Shown here piece by piece: positions 7,381-16,119 of a stretch of DNA of 64,000 nt. The notes beneath the pieces were generated by a model. It was not told the DNA's origin, ran no database searches, and worked only from the letters and a program-made list of their open reading frames with translations. Source of the DNA: an uncultured Lachnospiraceae bacterium (lineage in GTDB: Bacteria > Bacillota > Clostridia > Lachnospirales > Lachnospiraceae). How positions within the stretch are numbered: position 1 is the stretch's first letter; each line of letters starts with the position of its first letter. The stretch covers positions 1 through 64,000 of the forward strand of contig CAJUSS010000004.1 in NCBI GenBank assembly GCA_910588895.1, read 5' to 3'. A program made the position numbers and the translations under genes.

Positions 7381-7998
7381 ATGGCACAAGGAAGGATCAC
7401 TACAAAGCAGCGGGAGATCTTAGACTATATAAAAGAAACGATCTTAAAGAAAGGCTATCCCCCTGCAGTCCGGGAGATCTGTGAGGCGGTCCACCTGCGT
7501 TCTACCTCCTCCGTCCATTCCCATCTGGCCAGTTTGGAGGAGAATGGCTACATCCATCGCGACCCGACCAAGCCCAGGGCCATCGAGATCCTGGACGATC
7601 ATTTTAACCTTACCCGCCGGGAGCTGGTGAACATCCCCCTGGTAGGCGATGTAGCCGCCGGACAGCCGATCCTGGCCCAGGAGAACATCGAGAATTATTT
7701 TCCCATCCCTTCAGAGCTGCTCCCGAACCAGGAAACCTTTATGCTGAAGGTCAAGGGCGAGAGCATGATCAATGTCGGGATCTTTGATGGCGACCATATC
7801 ATCGTGGCACAGCAGACATCTGCTGACAACGGCGACATCGTTGTCGCTCTGCTGGATGATTCTGCCACCGTAAAGCGCTTTTTTAAAGAAAAGGACCATA
7901 TCCGCCTGCAGCCGGAAAATGACAGCATGGACCCGATCCTCACCACCGATGCTCAGATCCTCGGAAAGGTCATCGGCCTGGTCCGTTTTATGGGCTGA
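7381..7998 (+). CDS. lexA: LexA repressor
   Basis: Repressor of the SOS response that cleaves itself when RecA filaments form on damaged DNA. The N-terminal winged helix spans about 1-70 ([15 protein letters not shown], then the recognition region [18 protein letters not shown]). The C-terminal S24 protease domain has the scissile Ala93-Gly94 bond in VAAGQP, nucleophile Ser128 in KGESM and Lys165 in ATVKRFF. At 205 aa it has the usual length. The ATG at 7381 follows GGAGGG; the frame is open further up, but that would run into the promoter. SOS boxes in the divergent region show autoregulation and shared control with the LysM gene. Confidence 0.97.
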   Translation: MAQGRITTKQREILDYIKETILKKGYPPAVREICEAVHLRSTSSVHSHLASLEENGYIHRDPTKPRAIEILDDHFNLTRRELVNIPLVGDVAAGQPILAQENIENYFPIPSELLPNQETFMLKVKGESMINVGIFDGDHIIVAQQTSADNGDIVVALLDDSATVKRFFKEKDHIRLQPENDSMDPILTTDAQILGKVIGLVRFMG

Positions 7999-8022
7999 TG
8001 TATCGTTCGCAGGGATAAAAAG

Positions 8023-8117
8023 GGCTGTCGCAAAATACCGCTATATACACGATATGGTGTTCAAACCACACAGACTGGTGCCCATATATCGCATATAAGC
8101 TGTGTTTTGCGACAGCC
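8023..8117. repeat. Terminal-inverted-repeat element, also terminator-like
   Basis: GGCTGTCGCAAAA (8023-8035) is repeated inverted and perfect at 8105-8117, giving a 95-bp unit just after the lexA stop, with CTCTCTTTTT following on the plus strand. Its layout (13-19 bp arms, 95-100 bp total, GTCGCAAAA motif, placed right after a stop codon) is repeated at 62117-62216. It may be a miniature mobile element that now serves as a terminator. Confidence 0.6.
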
Positions 8118-8145
8118 TCTCTTTTTGGTCTCTTTCGTTTTGATC

Positions 8146-8502
8146 CTACCCCAGATCTCTGATGTCCACGATGGTCTTCCCATCCCGCCAGATCCTCTCC
8201 AGATCATAGAACAGACGATCCTCTCGGCAGAACACATGGACGATGATATCCTTATAGTCCATCAGGATCCAGTTTGCTGTCTGGTAGCCCTCGATCTGTT
8301 TACACTCATATCCGGCTCTTCCCAGAGCTTCCTGTACCTGATCCACCATAGCCTGGACCTGCTTGGGATTATTACCGTTGGCGATGATGAAATAATCCGC
8401 CAGCACCGAGATCCCCTGGATGTCGATGATCTGGATGTTCTCCCCCTTCTTCTCTTCTAATGCGGCAAATGCCAGCTTTACCATCTCTTTTGAGCTATCC
8501 AT
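8146..8502 (-). CDS. rsfS: Ribosome silencing factor RsfS
   Basis: Binds ribosomal protein L14 on the 50S subunit and blocks joining of the subunits when nutrients are short. The 118-residue protein is a single RsfS/Iojap-like domain with the family blocks DYFIIANGNNPKQVQAMVD, GYQTANWILMDYKDIIVHVF and FYDLERIWRDG. It is the last gene of the run that begins at rplU, 11 bases after yqeK, and a conserved partner of nadD-yqeK in Firmicutes. Confidence 0.95.
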   Translation of the reverse strand: MDSSKEMVKLAFAALEEKKGENIQIIDIQGISVLADYFIIANGNNPKQVQAMVDQVQEALGRAGYECKQIEGYQTANWILMDYKDIIVHVFCREDRLFYDLERIWRDGKTIVDIRDLG

Positions 8503-8513
8503 AAAACCTCCTT

Positions 8514-9116
8514 TTATCTTTCCCCGCTCCGCTCTTTGTGGAGCTCCTCATAATATACGAAGGCCTTCACCGTCATGGGATCGGTCTTGCCGGCCTTTTT
8601 GTCTAAGTAGGACAAGGTTCCTTTTAAGATCTCATACATAGTCTCATCCAGGTCCTTGTACGCAAGCTGCCGTATCCGCGGAAGATCCGCCGCCTTATGT
8701 CTGCGCGGCTCGATGTAATCCGCGATGTAGACGATCTTCTCCAGCACGGTCATATCCGGCCGTCCGGTGGTATGATACAAGATCGCTCCAAGGACCTCCG
8801 GATCGTCCACGCCATATTTATGCTTTGCCAGCCATGCTCCGTAATTGGCGTGAAGGACGGCCGGAGCCTCCTCCTCCTCTGGTGTGAACGCGATCCCATG
8901 TTTTTTACATTTCTTCAGGATGATGTCATCGGAATACCGCTTGCCGCAGTCATGGAGCAGCCCTGCCAGCTCCGCCTTTTCCATGTCATACCCATAGCAC
9001 ATGGCAAGGTTCATGCATGTGTAAGACACGCTCAGAGAATGCTCATAGCGCATGGGGTCCAATTTCATCTCCAGGTTCTTTCGATAGGACGAGACCAGAT
9101 TGAATGCTTCCGTCAT
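8514..9116 (-). CDS. yqeK: YqeK-type HD phosphohydrolase (Ap4A hydrolase)
   Basis: HD-domain metal-dependent hydrolase. YqeK relatives split diadenosine tetraphosphate symmetrically into two ADP. The 200-residue sequence shows the HD motifs in order: RYEHSLSVS, LLHDCGKRY (the His-Asp pair), VLHANYGAWLA and LYHTTGRPDM, followed by IVYIADYIEPRR. It lies between nadD and rsfS as in B. subtilis, probably in one transcript. Activity is taken from the family. Confidence 0.92.
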   Translation of the reverse strand: MTEAFNLVSSYRKNLEMKLDPMRYEHSLSVSYTCMNLAMCYGYDMEKAELAGLLHDCGKRYSDDIILKKCKKHGIAFTPEEEEAPAVLHANYGAWLAKHKYGVDDPEVLGAILYHTTGRPDMTVLEKIVYIADYIEPRRHKAADLPRIRQLAYKDLDETMYEILKGTLSYLDKKAGKTDPMTVKAFVYYEELHKERSGER

Positions 9117-9143
9117 CTTTATACCCTCCGATCGTTCATCTTT

Positions 9144-9755
9144 CTATGTATTTTTGTACAGGCCCTTTCTCCTGATATATGCGATGACTTTTTCCGGCAA
9201 AAGACCGGTCAGCTCCGCCCTGCCGGCCGCCAGGCGCCGGATCTCCTCCGAAGAGATATCTACCCACGGGCAGTGGAGCGGATAGATCTTGGCATCATAC
9301 CGTTCGGTCAGATAGCGGATCTGGGCATCCATGTTGGGATGCGCCCGATCATATGCACGGCCGGCCACCAAAAGGACCGCCTGCGCCATGACCTGCTCCG
9401 GTCTAAACCACTTCTCGATCTCATAGAGAGAATCCGCCCCTATGATAAAATAGAAGTCATGCTCCGGATAGCTTTCCTTCAAGAGCGCCAGCGTCTGTGC
9501 CGTATAGGTATCGCCCGGGCGTTCCACCTCGGATCTGGACAATACAAAGCCGTTCTGGCCCTCGATAGCCAGTTCCACCATGGCACAGCGGTGAGCAGCC
9601 GCTGTGACCTTATGATCCCTTTTATGAGGCGGCTGTCCGGACGGCATGAACCAGACCTGCTCCAGCCCATATTCCTCTTTTGCCTGCCTGCCGATCTGCA
9701 GGTGGCCCATATGGACAGGGTCAAACGTCCCTCCCATGATCCCGATCCTGGCCAT
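9144..9755 (-). CDS. nadD: Nicotinate-nucleotide adenylyltransferase
   Basis: Joins ATP and nicotinate mononucleotide to form deamido-NAD in NAD synthesis. The nucleotidyltransferase fold is marked by GIMGGTFDPVHMGHL at the N-terminus (the HxGH-type loop) and the substrate segment FMPSGQPPHKRDHKV. A C-terminal ISSEEIRRLAAGR segment matches the ISST-x-IR motif. Length 203 aa is normal. It sits upstream of yqeK in the conserved yhbY-nadD-yqeK-rsfS order. Confidence 0.95.
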   Translation of the reverse strand: MARIGIMGGTFDPVHMGHLQIGRQAKEEYGLEQVWFMPSGQPPHKRDHKVTAAAHRCAMVELAIEGQNGFVLSRSEVERPGDTYTAQTLALLKESYPEHDFYFIIGADSLYEIEKWFRPEQVMAQAVLLVAGRAYDRAHPNMDAQIRYLTERYDAKIYPLHCPWVDISSEEIRRLAAGRAELTGLLPEKVIAYIRRKGLYKNT

Positions 9756-9833
9756 CAGGCTCCCTCCTTCTTTTCTGGCTTCCTTACGTTTCTACACGCC
9801 TCCCCTATGATGACCATACGATAGCATCACGGT

Positions 9834-10127
9834 TCAGGGGAGCTGGATCTTTCTCTTATCTGGGTCCTTAGCCGGGCGATAAAGGATGATCTTTCGGCCG
9901 ATCACCTGTACCAGCTGAGAACGGGTCCGCTCTGCCAGTACCTCCCCGATCGAACGGCCGTCATCCAGACAGTTCTTGAGGACCGAGATCTTGATCAGTT
10001 CCCTGGCCTCCAGTGCTTCATCGATCGCTTTTGTCACTTCCGGCGTAAGGCTGGCCTTCCCGATCTGGAAGATCGGATCGATGTTCATAGCCAGTCCATT
10101 TAAATACGCTCTCTGCTTGCTCGTCAT
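9834..10127 (-). CDS. yhbY: YhbY-type CRM-domain RNA-binding protein
   Basis: Small RNA-binding protein with one CRM domain, associated with the maturing 50S subunit in characterised bacteria. The 97-residue sequence shows the family pattern: KQRAYLNGLAMNIDPIFQIG at the start, a GxxG-type loop followed by VTKAIDEALEARELIKISVL, and GRKIILYRPAK near the end. It follows obg by about 25 bases and precedes nadD, which fits a ribosome-assembly operon. Confidence 0.92.
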   Translation of the reverse strand: MTSKQRAYLNGLAMNIDPIFQIGKASLTPEVTKAIDEALEARELIKISVLKNCLDDGRSIGEVLAERTRSQLVQVIGRKIILYRPAKDPDKRKIQLP

Positions 10128-10152
10128 CTTTACTTATCCTTTCCTATACCGC

Positions 10153-11445
10153 TTATTTATAGTAGTCAAATTCAAAGCCATACATCCGGACCGTGTCGCC
10201 TTCTTCGATCCCGGCTTTTTCCAGATCGTCCAAGATCCCATTTTCTTTCATGAACTTCTGGAAGAATAAAAAGCCCTTCTCTGACTCCAGATTGGTATAG
10301 CCCAGCATCTTTTCTATTCTGGGCCCTTCCACCACATATACTCCATCTTTGTCCTTCTCCACCGTATAGGGAAGGCTCGAGACGATATTTAAGGCATCCA
10401 GATCGAACTCCTTGGCAAAGACCACCGGGGTATCCTCCACGGTCTTTAACAGCTCTTCTATCCCATAGAGCAGTTCCTTGATCCCCTGGCCGCTGACGGC
10501 AGAGATCGGATATATGGAGATCCCCATAGGTCCAAAGGCCTCTCTTAACGCCTCCAGCGGGTCGGTCTGATCTTCCTCCCTGTAGATGGCGTCCACCTTA
10601 TTGGCGGCGATCACCTGTGGCTTTTTAGCCAGTTGCGGGTCATAGGCCTCCAGCTCCCGGTCAATAGTCTTGATGTCCTCCACCGGATCCCGGCCTTCTA
10701 CAGAAGCCGCGTCCACCACATGGACCAGGACCCTGGTCCGCTCGATATGGCGCAGGAAATCATGCCCCAGTCCCACGCCCTCTGAAGCGCCCTCGATCAG
10801 TCCCGGGATGTCCGCCATCACAAATCCGGCGCCGTCCCCCAGATCCACCACGCCAAGATGCGGGTTGAGTGTAGTAAAATGATAATCGGCGATCTTTGGC
10901 CGTGCATTGCTCACCCTGGAGAGCAGAGTGGATTTCCCCACATTCGGGAACCCGATCAGCCCAACATCTGCGATCACCTTCAGCTCCAGGCGGACCCACA
11001 GCTCCTTTGCCGGCTGTCCAGGCTGCGCATACTTAGGGGCCTGCATGGTGGAGGTGGCAAAATGCATGTTGCCAAGACCTCCCTTTCCGCCCTTTAGGAT
11101 CACTTCCCGCTGGTTCCCGCCGGACATGTCGGCGATGACCTTGCCGGTCTCGTCGTCCCGGATCACGGTCCCCTCCGGCACCTTGATCACCAGATCTTCG
11201 CCGTCAGCGCCATGGCAGCGGCGTTTTCCGCCTTCTTTGCCGCTGGTGGCCACATATTTTCGCACATGTCGGAAATCCGTCAATGTGTTCAGGCCTTTGT
11301 CCACCTGGAAGATGATATCTCCGCCCCTGCCGCCGTCACCTCCGTCCGGTCCGCCAGCCGGCACATACAGTTCCCGGCGGAAAGAGACATGGCCGTCTCC
11401 GCCTTTTCCTGACTTGATAAACACCTTTGCATGATCACAAAACAT
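10153..11445 (-). CDS. obg: Obg GTPase, ribosome assembly
   Basis: Essential GTPase that binds the 50S subunit late in assembly and is sensitive to (p)ppGpp. The 430-residue protein has an N-terminal glycine-rich Obg fold (1-158; GGDGGRGGD), the G domain with G1 GFPNVGKS (165-172), G3 DIPG (212-215) and the NKVD motif (near 283), and a C-terminal OCT domain ending in TVRMYGFEFDYYK. I use the ATG at 11445; the longer open frame upstream adds a tail not seen in the family. The run rpmA-obg is conserved in Firmicutes. Confidence 0.96.
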   Translation of the reverse strand: MFCDHAKVFIKSGKGGDGHVSFRRELYVPAGGPDGGDGGRGGDIIFQVDKGLNTLTDFRHVRKYVATSGKEGGKRRCHGADGEDLVIKVPEGTVIRDDETGKVIADMSGGNQREVILKGGKGGLGNMHFATSTMQAPKYAQPGQPAKELWVRLELKVIADVGLIGFPNVGKSTLLSRVSNARPKIADYHFTTLNPHLGVVDLGDGAGFVMADIPGLIEGASEGVGLGHDFLRHIERTRVLVHVVDAASVEGRDPVEDIKTIDRELEAYDPQLAKKPQVIAANKVDAIYREEDQTDPLEALREAFGPMGISIYPISAVSGQGIKELLYGIEELLKTVEDTPVVFAKEFDLDALNIVSSLPYTVEKDKDGVYVVEGPRIEKMLGYTNLESEKGFLFFQKFMKENGILDDLEKAGIEEGDTVRMYGFEFDYYK

Positions 11446-11496
11446 AACCTCACCGTCCCTTTCGCCCTGCTGTGCCACGCAGGATCTTATAAAGAA

Positions 11497-11522
11497 GGGC
11501 TCCATACCTAAGTATGAAGCCC
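11497..11522 (-). terminator. Hairpin between rpmA and obg
   Basis: On the minus strand GGGCTTCATAC and GTATGGAGCCC form an 11-bp stem (one G-T pair) around TTAG, followed by TTCTTTAT. The weak T-run suggests partial termination, which would lower obg expression relative to the ribosomal protein genes. Confidence 0.5.
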
Positions 11523-11576
11523 GATCTGGTCCCTTATTCGTTGATGCGGCTGTCTAGAGCCTAGGCCGAAAGCAGA

Positions 11577-11870
11577 TCACTCGTTGATCGCCTTGGGGTA
11601 AACAGAGACCTGCTTCTTGTCTCTGCCCTTTCTCTCGAAACGGACAACGCCGTCTACCAGAGCAAATAAAGTATCGTCTCCGCCTCTGCCTACATTGTTG
11701 CCGGGATGGATCTTCGTCCCGCGCTGTCTGTACAGGATGTTGCCTGCCAGCACGAACTGTCCGTCCGCTCTCTTTGCACCAAGCCTTTTGGAATGGGAAT
11801 CACGACCATTCTTCGTAGAGCCAACGCCCTTCTTATGAGCAAATAACTGAAGGTTCATTCTGAACATCAT
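11577..11870 (-). CDS. rpmA: Ribosomal protein bL27 with cleavable extension
   Basis: Large-subunit protein near the peptidyl transferase centre. The family core [17 protein letters not shown] is clear. The N-terminus is [15 protein letters not shown]: this extra segment is the Firmicute extension that the Prp protease removes after the aromatic residue before AHKK, an essential step in Staphylococcus aureus (established knowledge). The prp gene is directly upstream, and its TAG stop touches this ATG. AGGAGG inside the end of prp serves either of the two adjacent ATGs (11870 or 11867). Confidence 0.96.
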   Translation of the reverse strand: MMFRMNLQLFAHKKGVGSTKNGRDSHSKRLGAKRADGQFVLAGNILYRQRGTKIHPGNNVGRGGDDTLFALVDGVVRFERKGRDKKQVSVYPKAINE

Positions 11871-12197
11871 CTACACCTCCTGAAATCGGATATTGATATA
11901 TTCTTTGCCATAGGCTTCCCGGATATCCTGTAAACCCAATACCAGGGAATCCATCAAAAGCTTCGATCCTGCGCTGATGTCTCCGGTAAAATGAAAAGAA
12001 AACCTTCCATCCTCCTCAGCCTGTCCCTCAAAAGGATCCTCTGTAAAAGCCTCCACGGAGTTTGCCATATTGAGCGCCAGCGCCGAGACTGCCGAACAGA
12101 TGATATCCTGCCCCTGGGGTGCAAAACCTGCATGTCCCCTGCATTCTATCCCTCTCACCAGCCCGTCAGGATCTCGGGATACGGTCACTTGGATCAT
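11871..12197 (-). CDS. prp: Prp, cysteine protease that trims L27
   Basis: Ribosomal-processing cysteine protease (YsxB family) that cuts the N-terminal extension of bL27 before ribosome assembly. At 108 aa it has the conserved GHAGFA segment with the catalytic His and DIICSAVSALAL with the catalytic Cys. It lies between rplU and rpmA, the position found across Firmicutes, and the extended L27 next door is its expected substrate. Confidence 0.94.
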   Translation of the reverse strand: MIQVTVSRDPDGLVRGIECRGHAGFAPQGQDIICSAVSALALNMANSVEAFTEDPFEGQAEEDGRFSFHFTGDISAGSKLLMDSLVLGLQDIREAYGKEYINIRFQEV

Positions 12198-12199
12198 GA

Positions 12200-12508
12200 T
12201 CAGACATTGATCTTCTCGATCTTGACCTGTGTATAGAGCTGTCTGTGTCCCTGCTTCTTATGGTAACCAGACTTTCTCTTATACTTGTAGACGATGACCT
12301 TCTTAGCCTTTCCTTCCTTTACTACAGATGCGGTGACTGTCGCTCCGGCCACTGTGGGGCATCCCACGGTCAGATCGTCGTTCTTCACAGCCAGTACCTG
12401 ATCAAAGGTGACAGTCCCGCCGGCTTCTACGCCCAGCTTCTCAACCTTGATGATATCGCCCTCAGCTACCTTGTACTGCTTTCCGCCAGTTGCTATGATC
12501 GCGTACAT
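12200..12508 (-). CDS. rplU: Ribosomal protein bL21
   Basis: 23S rRNA-binding protein of the large subunit, 102 aa. The family sequence begins [14 protein letters not shown] and ends with the basic [17 protein letters not shown] segment. The ATG at 12508 follows AGGAGG with a 9-base gap, and the open frame further up is only leader. It is the first gene of the rplU-prp-rpmA-obg run, behind a strong promoter and a structured leader. Confidence 0.97.
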   Translation of the reverse strand: MYAIIATGGKQYKVAEGDIIKVEKLGVEAGGTVTFDQVLAVKNDDLTVGCPTVAGATVTASVVKEGKAKKVIVYKYKRKSGYHKKQGHRQLYTQVKIEKINV

Positions 12509-12595
12509 TCTTTGGGTCCTCCTATTATCATTACTCGCCAACTATGGTGCTGCCAAAATGGCAGTCTTATGACCTCATTGTGCGGCATACTTATA
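12509..12595 (-). ncRNA. 5' leader of rplU, probable L21 autoregulatory element
   Basis: The untranslated leader of about 85 bases contains the hairpin CTGCC-ATTTT-GGCAG and purine-rich stretches before the ribosome site. Firmicute rplU genes usually carry an L21 leader RNA that senses the free protein. Position and a compact hairpin support this, but I could not fold it against the Rfam model. Confidence 0.5.
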
Positions 12596-12596
12596 T

Positions 12597-12625
12597 ATCA
12601 TAGCATGTGAACACTGGATCGTCAA
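12597..12625 (-). promoter_or_regulatory. Promoter of rplU operon
   Basis: Minus strand TTGACG (12625-12620), a 17-base spacer and TATGAT (12602-12597): a near-consensus sigma-A promoter. Confidence 0.8.
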
Positions 12626-12632
12626 CCATTTA

Positions 12633-13268
12633 TTATTTATTTTTCCAGGCCTGTTTCTCCCCCGCAAAGGCACGGATCGCCCGCACGGCTCCGTCCACGC
12701 CTACCGCGCTGCTGTTCAGGCACATATCGTAGCACTTGGCATCGCCCCACTTTTTGCTGGAATAATAGTTATAATAGCTGGAGCGCTTCTTATCCGTCTT
12801 GACCATGATATCCTTCGCCTTGGCATCATCGACCTTGTAGATCTCCTTCAGATACGCGATCTTATCCTTTTCATCACCGGAGATGAAGACGGTGACCGTG
12901 TTCGGGTAATCCGCCAATGCATAATCCGCACAGCGCCCCACGATCACACAAGATTCCTCGGAAGCCAGCTTTTTGATCGCATCGAACTGCGCCAGGAAAA
13001 CTTTATGGTTGATCGGCATATCCATGTATGCCGAAGTAGCATGGCCCACGGAATAGGTATCCATCACCAGCGAGTAGAGAAAGCTGCTGGTCGGTTTTTC
13101 ATCGTGGGTCTCAAAAAGCTCCTCACAGAGCCCGCTGTGCTTTGCAGCCAAAGACAGCAGCTCCTTATCGTAGCATTTGACTCCCATGGCTTTCGCCAGC
13201 TCTTTACCGATCCTAAGGCCTCCGCTCCCACATTGACGTCCTATCGTAATGATCAGATTTCCATTCAT
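12633..13268 (-). CDS. Cytidylate kinase-like P-loop kinase
   Basis: Nucleotide-kinase fold protein of the cytidylate-kinase-like family (AAA_26/Cytidylate_kin2). The P-loop is ITIGRQCGSGGLRIGKEL at the N-terminus, and VIVGRCADYALAD forms the conserved central block. The arginine-rich lid is replaced here by a KKRSSYYNYYSSKKWG segment, so true CMP kinase activity is uncertain. The ATG at 13268 has AAAGGAG eight bases upstream; an ATG two codons earlier is too close to it. It stands alone; TATAAT (13347-13342, minus strand) about 75 bases upstream is a possible -10. Confidence 0.8.
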   Translation of the reverse strand: MNGNLIITIGRQCGSGGLRIGKELAKAMGVKCYDKELLSLAAKHSGLCEELFETHDEKPTSSFLYSLVMDTYSVGHATSAYMDMPINHKVFLAQFDAIKKLASEESCVIVGRCADYALADYPNTVTVFISGDEKDKIAYLKEIYKVDDAKAKDIMVKTDKKRSSYYNYYSSKKWGDAKCYDMCLNSSAVGVDGAVRAIRAFAGEKQAWKNK

Positions 13269-13385
13269 ATGCATTTCTCCTTTCTAGGTCAAAGTGATCA
13301 TCTAGCACTGCAGCATATGGTTTATCGCTGCATCTATATAGATTATACACGAAAATTCCCAAAAAGTACATATTTATCTGTGGAT

Positions 13386-14327
13386 CTAGCACATTTTCCG
13401 CAGCCGGTCCAGCAGATCCTGGAAATAAGCCGGAAGGGGCGACTGGTATTCCATGTACTGACCAACGGTAGGATGGATGAAGCCTAAGACACCTGCATGG
13501 AGGACCTGCCCCTGTAAGCCTTTAAAGGGACACTTTGCCGGGCCATATACCTGATCCCCCAAAAGGGGATGATGGATACTGGCCATATGGACACGGATCT
13601 GATGGGTCCGCCCGGTCTCTAAACGGCATTCGATGTAGGTAAAGTCCCGAAACCGCTCCAGCACCTTAAAATGTGTGACTGCCGCTTTTCCGTTCTTTTC
13701 ATTAACACACATCTTTTTCCGTTCCACAGGATGGCGGCCGATGGGCCCATCGATGGTCCCGCCCTCTTCGTGGATCTGTCCGTGGACGATGGCCCGGTAC
13801 CTCCTGGTGACGGTATGCTCCTTTAACTGGGCTGCGATGCTGCGATGGGCCTTATCGTTCTTGCAGACGATCAGCACGCCGGTGGTATCCATATCGATCC
13901 TATGCACGATCCCGGGACGCATGACCCCATTGATCCCGGAGAGCTGCCCCTTACAGTGATGCATCAGACCGTTGACCAGTGTCCCGGTCAGATGGCCCGG
14001 CGCCGGATGGACCACCATCCCCTTCGGCTTATCGATCAAGATCACATCCTGGTCCTCATACAGGATGACCAGATCCATAGGCTCTTCCAAGATCTCCAGC
14101 CCCACCGCCTCCGGCACATGGCACAAGATCCGATCTCCCTCGGCCACCTTATAGCTGGCTTTTACAGCCTTTTCATTGACCAGCACATCCCCGTTTTTTA
14201 AAAGCTTCTGCAGATAGGAGCGCGAGAGCTCCTTGCAGCAGTCCGTCAGGTAGCGGTCGATCCGTATATCCTGTTCCTCTTCTCCCACCACAAAGTACTG
14301 GTCCAAGCCTATCCCCTCCGCTTCCAT
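13386..14327 (-). CDS. rluD: RluD-type 23S rRNA pseudouridine synthase
   Basis: Converts uridines in 23S rRNA to pseudouridine. An N-terminal S4 RNA-binding domain (about 18-75; IRIDRYLTDCCKELSRSYLQ) precedes the catalytic RluA-type domain with GIVHRIDMDTTGVLIV carrying the catalytic Asp, then RRYRAIVHG and GRTHQIRVHMA. 313 aa is normal. Its start overlaps the end of lspA by 19 bases, so the two are translated from one message. Several paralogues exist in Firmicutes; the rluD name is by similarity and operon position. Confidence 0.9.
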   Translation of the reverse strand: MEAEGIGLDQYFVVGEEEQDIRIDRYLTDCCKELSRSYLQKLLKNGDVLVNEKAVKASYKVAEGDRILCHVPEAVGLEILEEPMDLVILYEDQDVILIDKPKGMVVHPAPGHLTGTLVNGLMHHCKGQLSGINGVMRPGIVHRIDMDTTGVLIVCKNDKAHRSIAAQLKEHTVTRRYRAIVHGQIHEEGGTIDGPIGRHPVERKKMCVNEKNGKAAVTHFKVLERFRDFTYIECRLETGRTHQIRVHMASIHHPLLGDQVYGPAKCPFKGLQGQVLHAGVLGFIHPTVGQYMEYQSPLPAYFQDLLDRLRKMC

Positions 14328-14839
14328 GTGAACACCGCCAGATCCTCATCCTTGTAATAGCCCATGATCAAAAGGATCAGAAGAAATGCCGCAATGGTCA
14401 CATAGCAGTCCGCCACATTAAAGATCGGAAAATCGATCAGACTGAAATACAAGAAATCCACCACGAACTGCTGTCCGATACGATCCACCATATTCCCTAT
14501 GGCACCGGCTATCAAAAGCGCCATGCAGACTCCCAGCGGGAGGTAGCGCCTGGAAAAGGGCATTCGGTAAAGGGCATACAGCACCATCCCAAAGACCAGG
14601 ATCCCCACCAGAAAGAAAAACGCCTGCTTATCCTGCAGCATCCCGAAGGCGGCTCCCCTGTTCTCCAGATAACGCAGTTCAAAAACCCCCTTCCAGAGCA
14701 CGATCGCCTGCTGGCCCTTCAGATGTTCTACGGCAAGCCCCTTCGTCCACTGATCCAGCCAGATCAGCAGGGCAACGCTCAGGAAAAAAAGGGTATACCC
14801 CTTTCCTTTTTCTTTTAATGATCCAAGTATGGAAGACAT
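14309..14839 (-). CDS. lspA: Lipoprotein signal peptidase
   Basis: Membrane aspartic peptidase that removes the signal peptide from prolipoproteins after lipidation. Four hydrophobic helices and both catalytic Asp motifs are visible: GAIGNMVDRI and FPIFNVADCYV, plus the conserved NRGAAFGML. 176 aa is slightly longer than the usual 150-165. The next gene, rluD, overlaps it, the standard lspA-rluD pairing of Firmicutes. Substrates within the window include the lipoprotein at 49648-50391. Confidence 0.95.
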   Translation of the reverse strand: MSSILGSLKEKGKGYTLFFLSVALLIWLDQWTKGLAVEHLKGQQAIVLWKGVFELRYLENRGAAFGMLQDKQAFFFLVGILVFGMVLYALYRMPFSRRYLPLGVCMALLIAGAIGNMVDRIGQQFVVDFLYFSLIDFPIFNVADCYVTIAAFLLILLIMGYYKDEDLAVFTWKRRG

Positions 14840-14917
14840 CTTCTCTTCTCCTGTCTATCTATCACATGATCTGCCTATCGCTCCCACATGCTGTCTATGG
14901 CACATGGACTGCCGCAT

Positions 14918-16015
14918 TTATCCCATGATGCAGGAAAGACCATACAGCATCTCCTCCCGGCTGACCGTGGTGTCCACAAAGGCATCACCCAGAGCTTTAA
15001 GGAGGATGAAGCGGATCTTGCCCGCATCCATCTTCTTATCATGCTTTACCGCCTCTAAGACCTGATCGGCAGCCAGCTCCTCCACCTGCAAAGGCATGTG
15101 GAAGCCTTCCATGAGGCGGCGGAGCGCATCCACCTCTTCCTTCTGCAGATATCCGCGGGCGGCACTGATCTCACAGGCCGCAAGGAAACCTACAGCCACG
15201 CAGTAGCCGTGGGGCATAGTGAACTCTTTCAGTTTCTCGATCGCGTGTCCTAAGGTATGGCCGAGATTGAGGAGAGCCCGCCGCCCCTTCTCTGTAGGAT
15301 CCGCCTCCACCACATCCCGCTTGATACGGTCGCTGGCCAAGATCATCTGCAGGCAGGTCTCATGATCCCGGGACATGATCTGCTCCTTATGCCCGGCCAG
15401 CCAGTCATAATACCCCTTATCACAGATCAGCCCATGCTTGACCACCTCGCCCATCCCGGAGATGAACTGCTCCTCTGATAAAGTATCCAGAGCGGCCACA
15501 TTGGTATAGACCAGCTTGGGGCTATGAAAAGCGCCCACCATATTTTTGTAAGCATCCATGTCCACGCCGGTCTTCCCGCCGATGCTGGAATCGACCTGGG
15601 AAAGCAGTGTGGTAGGGATCTGGATAAAGGAGATCCCCCGCAGATAAGTAGCAGCTCCAAATCCGCACAGGTCGCCGGGAACGCCGCCGCCCAGAGCGAC
15701 CAGCATATCCTTTCGGTCATAGGCCTTTTCGATCAGGACATGGTACAGATCCCTGACTGTATCCAAGTTCTTGTGCTCCTCTCCTGCCGGGAACACGAAA
15801 ACGTCCACCTGCCGGCAGACAGGGATGAGCTGCTCCTTTACCTCATCCAGATAAAGAGCCGCTACGTTGCTGTCTGTGACGATGCAGAGCTTCTGCCCCG
15901 AAGTCCCCAGCGCCTCTGCCTCCCGTGCCAGTCCCGCAAAAGACCGGGCCAGGACGATATCGTAGATCGGATCGCCGTTTAAATGTACACATAAATGTTC
16001 CATCATATCCTCCAT
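14918..16015 (-). CDS. aroB: 3-dehydroquinate synthase
   Basis: Second enzyme of the shikimate pathway; converts DAHP to 3-dehydroquinate using NAD and zinc. Recognised by ALGGGVPGDLCGFGAATYLRG, IPTTLLSQVDSSIGGKTGVD and the metal-binding LNLGHTLGHAIE. 365 aa is typical. The first ATG (16015) follows GAAAGAGGG; two further ATGs at codons 4 and 5 are possible starts. It stands apart from other aromatic biosynthesis genes. Confidence 0.95.
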   Translation of the reverse strand: MEDMMEHLCVHLNGDPIYDIVLARSFAGLAREAEALGTSGQKLCIVTDSNVAALYLDEVKEQLIPVCRQVDVFVFPAGEEHKNLDTVRDLYHVLIEKAYDRKDMLVALGGGVPGDLCGFGAATYLRGISFIQIPTTLLSQVDSSIGGKTGVDMDAYKNMVGAFHSPKLVYTNVAALDTLSEEQFISGMGEVVKHGLICDKGYYDWLAGHKEQIMSRDHETCLQMILASDRIKRDVVEADPTEKGRRALLNLGHTLGHAIEKLKEFTMPHGYCVAVGFLAACEISAARGYLQKEEVDALRRLMEGFHMPLQVEELAADQVLEAVKHDKKMDAGKIRFILLKALGDAFVDTTVSREEMLYGLSCIMG

Positions 16016-16119
16016 CGTATCCCTCTTTCATTCTATGGTCCGCCGTGATAAAGAAAAAGCAAACATGCTCCTATCAAAAGAAGATGTCTGCCTCTCTTTC
16101 ATGGATCGTCGGCTAAACT

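Noticed and set aside
8697..9824. 375-codon plus-strand frame
   Set aside because: Antisense across yqeK and nadD, both of which have clear family motifs.
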